From Gorsachius magnificus (Eukaryota > Chordata > Aves > Pelecaniformes > Ardeidae), in the NCBI GenBank assembly GCA_034008185.1, contig CM067084.1, positions 4,607,385 to 4,671,384 on the forward strand: a DNA stretch of 64,000 bases, written 5' to 3'. The notes below the pieces were generated by a model that searched no databases, had not been told where the DNA came from, and saw only the letters and a program-made list of their open reading frames with translations. This document shows, piece by piece, positions 60,673 to 64,000 of the stretch. Each line of letters begins with the position of its first letter. The first letter of the stretch is position 1. Position numbers and translations under genes: made by a program.

Positions 60673-62415
60673 TTCCCAAATGTCTTTGGTTATTGAGGAG
60701 CCCAGACACACTGGAGGGAAAGTATATTTTAAGAATGTTTATGTAAACGACAATTATTTTTTTTCCCAACAGATGGACTGTTTCCTACTCAGCATAAAAA
60801 GAAGGTGTTTTCCTACACAAAAGCTGTAATTTACCTGATGTCATCTACCATCCTAAATCAGAGCAGTAAAACGCAGCCACAAGAAGCAAGGAAAAAACAC
60901 ATTGCCATATCACGTGTCTGCCTAGCCCCGTAACCGAGTCTCTAGCAGTGGCCCGTAAGAGATGCCTGGAGAGTTTAAGGCTACAACCACTTTCTTGTGA
61001 GGACTGGCCTGGTCTCTTCCAGGCTAGAGTCCTCTTTTTATTGGAAATTTACTGGGTCATAGCAGAGATTTCTGTTCAGTAAGTATTGATTTTTTTTTTT
61101 TTTCCTTCCCATGAACGTCTGATTGATTGCTCTTTGAATTCATGTGAGCTTCCTGCATCAGCAGCGGCCTGAGGTGGTATGTTCAGTGGGTTAAGTACCT
61201 CTCATTTTTCAACCTGTCACGTGATAATTTCATCTGGTGACCCTTAGTTCCCGAGCTGTGGGAAAACGTGAACCATTGCTCCTAGAGATGGTCCTTGGCA
61301 AGATTTGTGGGCCATTTAGTTTTCCTGTTCCTTATCCAAATCCTTGTTTTCGATTTTTGTACCCGTATTAATTTTACTTTATTGAATACACCAGCTGAAC
61401 CTGCAATGACTACGGACTGAGTTTGTTCAGGCTTTTTTTCAAGCTATTTTAAAATTCCTTTGTCTATTATTCAGATCCAGAAACACACCCCAGAAAAATA
61501 CAATTTACTTTTTTTTTTTTTTTGAGCTCTTTTGATGTAAGGTTTTTAGAAATGTTCTGTTCTGGAGGGCACCTTTGCAGACTTGGTTATGCAGTCAAGT
61601 TCATTCATAGTGTAATCCTAAGTGGCTGTGAAAACTTGGCATCTGCCTTGATCCCCCAATATTTTTCAGATATCACATTGATCGGGTTTACAGTCTGTTA
61701 TCATGGAAGCTTAAGTTGAGCTTTTCGCAGACTCAGAAATGCTTATGGTGAATATCCCCAATCACTTTTCAAGAGCATCCTATCAAGTTCAGTTGATAAA
61801 GATGAGATTAACCTATTATGGATGTCATTTTTCTAAAACACTGATATTTTCATTTGTCAGTTATTGCTGGCAAGAAGCAGGTTTGACCTTTTAGACAGGA
61901 ATATGTAAGAGGTTGTCAAAATGGATCAGAAAATCAAATAAAATAGATGTGATACAGCATTACCAAGACTGTAGAGTGAGAGTTCACTGATCCTCATGGC
62001 CCCCCAGAAGACCCCTTTCTCCTACAAACAGCAGTGGCAAACATCAAAAAATACCTGCTTTACTTAAATGTATTTTGGTGAATTTTAACATTCTTTCAAG
62101 GAAAGGACTAACACTAAATCAGCGACCGACCTAGACAAAGCACTCTCTCCTCTGGCAGAGTGGCCTGACTCACTGCACTTCCGTCGCTTCAACCTTGGAA
62201 GACTTCAGCCTTGGGACTGCGGATTGTTGCGTGCCGTGTTTAGTGAGTTTGTCAAGTAAGTTCAATGAGCTGGAATTCCCAGATTTTCTCTCTATCCTTT
62301 CATCCCCCACTGTCAGGGCTAAAATAAACTTATTTCTTTCATTTCTTTCATGTTCCAGCTATGAAGATATGGAGCCTGTCTCAAATTTTGGTAGATTACG
62401 GATAAGTATTCACGG
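60673..62415. other. Unique noncoding sequence with one exon-like segment
   Basis: AT-rich sequence with T homopolymers at about 61.09 and 61.51 kb. The exon-like segment at 62159-62255 is listed separately. The frame at 61522-61719 (65 codons) is unrecognised. No other feature seen. Confidence 0.5.
62159..62255 (+). other. Candidate internal exon with good splice sites (unrecognised)
   Basis: Acceptor CACTCTCTCCTCTGGCAG ends at 62158; the donor GTAAGT starts at 62256 after TTTGTCAA. An alternative GTGAGT donor lies at 62243. The 97-base segment is more GC-rich than its surroundings and open in two frames: SGLTHCTSVASTLEDFSLGT then ADCCVPCLVSLS, and WPDSLHFRRFNLGRLQPWDC then GLLRAVFSEFV. Neither peptide is recognised. 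Both splice sites are close to consensus, so this is one of the two best exon-like segments in the window. It ends about 160 bases before a minus-strand CR1. Confidence 0.35.
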
Positions 62416-62656
62416 ACTCACAAAATGGTGGGGGTTAGAAGGGGCTGCTGGAGGCCATCTTGTCCAGCCCCCTGCTCTAGCAGAGTCACCCACAGCAGGC
62501 TCCCCAGGACCATGCCTAGATGGCTTTTGAAGATCTCCAAGGATGAAGAGTCCACAACCTCTCTGGGCAACCTCTGCCAGTGCTTGGTCACCCTCACAGG
62601 AAAAATATTTTTCCTTAAGTTCAGACAGAACCCCCCCATGTTTCAGTTTCTCGCTG
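62416..62656 (-). mobile_element. CR1 LINE, 5'-truncated copy
   Basis: Minus-strand CR1. The plus strand begins ACTCACAAAATGGTGGGGGT and TAGAAGGGGCTGCTGGAGGC and continues through the 3' untranslated region. On the minus strand a frame from 62639 carries ORF2 end residues: FCLNLRKNIFPVRVTKHWQR, then LPREVVDSSSLEIFKSHLGM. The tail lacks clear octamers. The subfamily differs from the other copies in the window, with a CAGCCCCCTGCTCTAGCAGA block. About 240 bases. Confidence 0.93.
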
Positions 62657-64000
62657 ACACGTGATACATCATGTGTTGCTGAATTTATGGTATTTTGTGG
62701 TAAACAAGGGAGCCAGATGATATTGGACCCCTTAAGGCTCAAGGGACAAATAAAATTATGCTAATAGGTTGTAAGAGAGATCAGCACATACAATATTGCA
62801 ATAAATAAATGGTTCTTGGGTCATAATTTTAAAAGTTTTGCACACCAGAGCTTCATAAAGTTCTCTCTTACAGTTTCTTCCATTCCTTTTCTGCAATGCA
62901 TTAAATCCTACTTTAAGAACCTGAGCAAGTGACAGTATAATATTATTGAAGTGTTTATTCTCAATTTCAGTATCTTGGTATTTAGTATTTTAACTCTTAA
63001 AAAGGAGCTCTGGAGCTGGAAATAATGATACCATCGTCATTAAAATGGTCAGTCCCCTCTGTAGTGAGGAAGAGTGAGATTAATATTCAAGAGCATAGTT
63101 TAAGTTAGAATCATACTCAAGAAATTATAGAGGTCTGCAGAAGAAGATGACAGAGAGCCATGTTTTCATCCCTGTCATCCCCCTCAGGCAAAGTTCTGCA
63201 CAGCTAAAAATCTGACTACGTGCTGTTAATTTTTTTTTTCCAGCAGGCTTGGTAGTAAATATGTCCTGCAAGGTGGTAAAATAAGGCTCTGCTTTTCCAT
63301 TTCCAACACTCTGTTGGGTTTCTTATTTGCTTCCTCAAAGAAAACATTGCTCCAAGATACCATATCCCTTTTCCTTTAGGTATAACACAATGAAACATTG
63401 GAAATCAGCAATTTAAAAGACATGAAAATAAACTTAGTTCTTCTTGGATGTTGCTGAAATCCTCATGAAAAATCAGAGTCAAACCTTACTTCTGCTCATT
63501 TTCTTAAAAGGCATGGAAAAACTCTGCTTGCTACGGATATTGCAGAGTTAAAGATACCTTCAGGTTTCTGTGGATATAATACATTTCTGCTTGAATTTCT
63601 TTGGCCAGATTCAGTTTCTCTTTTTTATCCAGCATACAGCACTCAGCATTACCTCATTAGGTGGTACTTGATAAGGGCATGTATTTTACAGTTGTCTTAC
63701 AGAATATTTCTATTAAAAAAATCTGTAAGAGATTGAAATACCAGTGATGAGCTTTTATTTCATAACATCACCCATCATGATCGAATAGAACAATATAAGG
63801 CCTGGCATTGCCTAGCTGAGTAATTGCATCCATCTTCTGAATTTGCTGAATGATCGTTCACTGTTTCCTACTTCCGATGAGCGACCATTTTAATGATGAA
63901 GCCCACGCAGAACTGCTTCAAAATCATACTGAAATTCAATGACAAATCTGCAAATTGAACAGCTGCCTTGCAAGCACCGATCATTGGCCTTATCAGCAAG
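62657..64000. other. Unique noncoding sequence, nothing recognised
   Basis: AT-rich sequence without recognised repeats or genes. The last 280 bases (63.72-64.0 kb) are non-repetitive with several homeodomain-type cores and ATGATCG/GATCATT words, a texture compatible with conserved noncoding DNA. Only a comparison between species could tell. Confidence 0.45.

Noticed and set aside
1..64000. Endogenous retrovirus, LTR element, DNA transposon, CRISPR array or bacterial operon
   Set aside because: No long direct terminal repeats with TG...CA ends, no gag/pol/env-like frames, no terminal inverted repeats, no spaced direct repeats, and no compact genes with ribosome binding sites were seen.

Overview
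This window looks like noncoding DNA from a bird (or, less likely, another sauropsid). It is AT-rich and CpG-poor with no dense coding. Its dominant recognisable repeats are short, 5'-truncated copies of the LINE CR1. At least eleven CR1 pieces can be recognised on both strands, most ending in the CR1 3' signature (a '...TTCCAACC(C/T)AAA...ATTCTATGATTCTATG' type tail). I see no complete protein-coding gene, no rRNA, tRNA or snRNA gene, no LTR element or endogenous retrovirus, and no prokaryotic features. The open reading frames over 60 codons look like chance frames or CR1 remnants.

Layout. 1-4.5 kb: a CR1 3' end at the left edge, then unique sequence. 4.5-7.8 kb: a CR1 copy, a recent local duplication (identical 67-base segment 170 bases apart) beside a poly-C tract, a second poly-C tract and a 24-base tandem duplication. 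11.5-12 kb: a CR1 copy on the minus strand. 12-19.8 kb: unique sequence with one exon-like segment on the minus strand. 19.8-20.5 kb: the best-preserved CR1 copy, with an open ORF2 C-terminus, followed by an uninterrupted 42-base poly-T. 25 kb: an old internal CR1 fragment from the reverse-transcriptase region. 34.6-35 kb, 42.8-43 kb, 51.4-51.7 kb, 53.5-53.7 kb, 60.6 kb and 62.4-62.7 kb: further CR1 copies. A very old CR1-like relic probably lies near 58.2-58.4 kb. The rest is unique intergenic or intronic sequence. Parts of it have the non-repetitive, homeodomain-core-rich texture often seen in conserved noncoding elements, but that cannot be shown from one sequence.

Six short segments look like internal exons: a pyrimidine-rich acceptor, a GT donor and at least one open frame. 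They are at 15.4 kb (minus) and 20.8, 37.6, 40.2, 47.1 and 62.2 kb (plus). None encodes a protein I recognise and no phase-compatible gene model joins them. They are offered as leads, for example exons of a long noncoding RNA or of an unplaced gene. AT-rich DNA of this size is expected to contain such sites by chance.

I did not find an undescribed biological system. The most useful observations are the exon-like segments, the recent local duplication, three matched pairs of CR1 subfamilies, and dispersed degenerate copies of a 'TTGACTTCAATGGGA'-like word that may be traces of a very old repeat.
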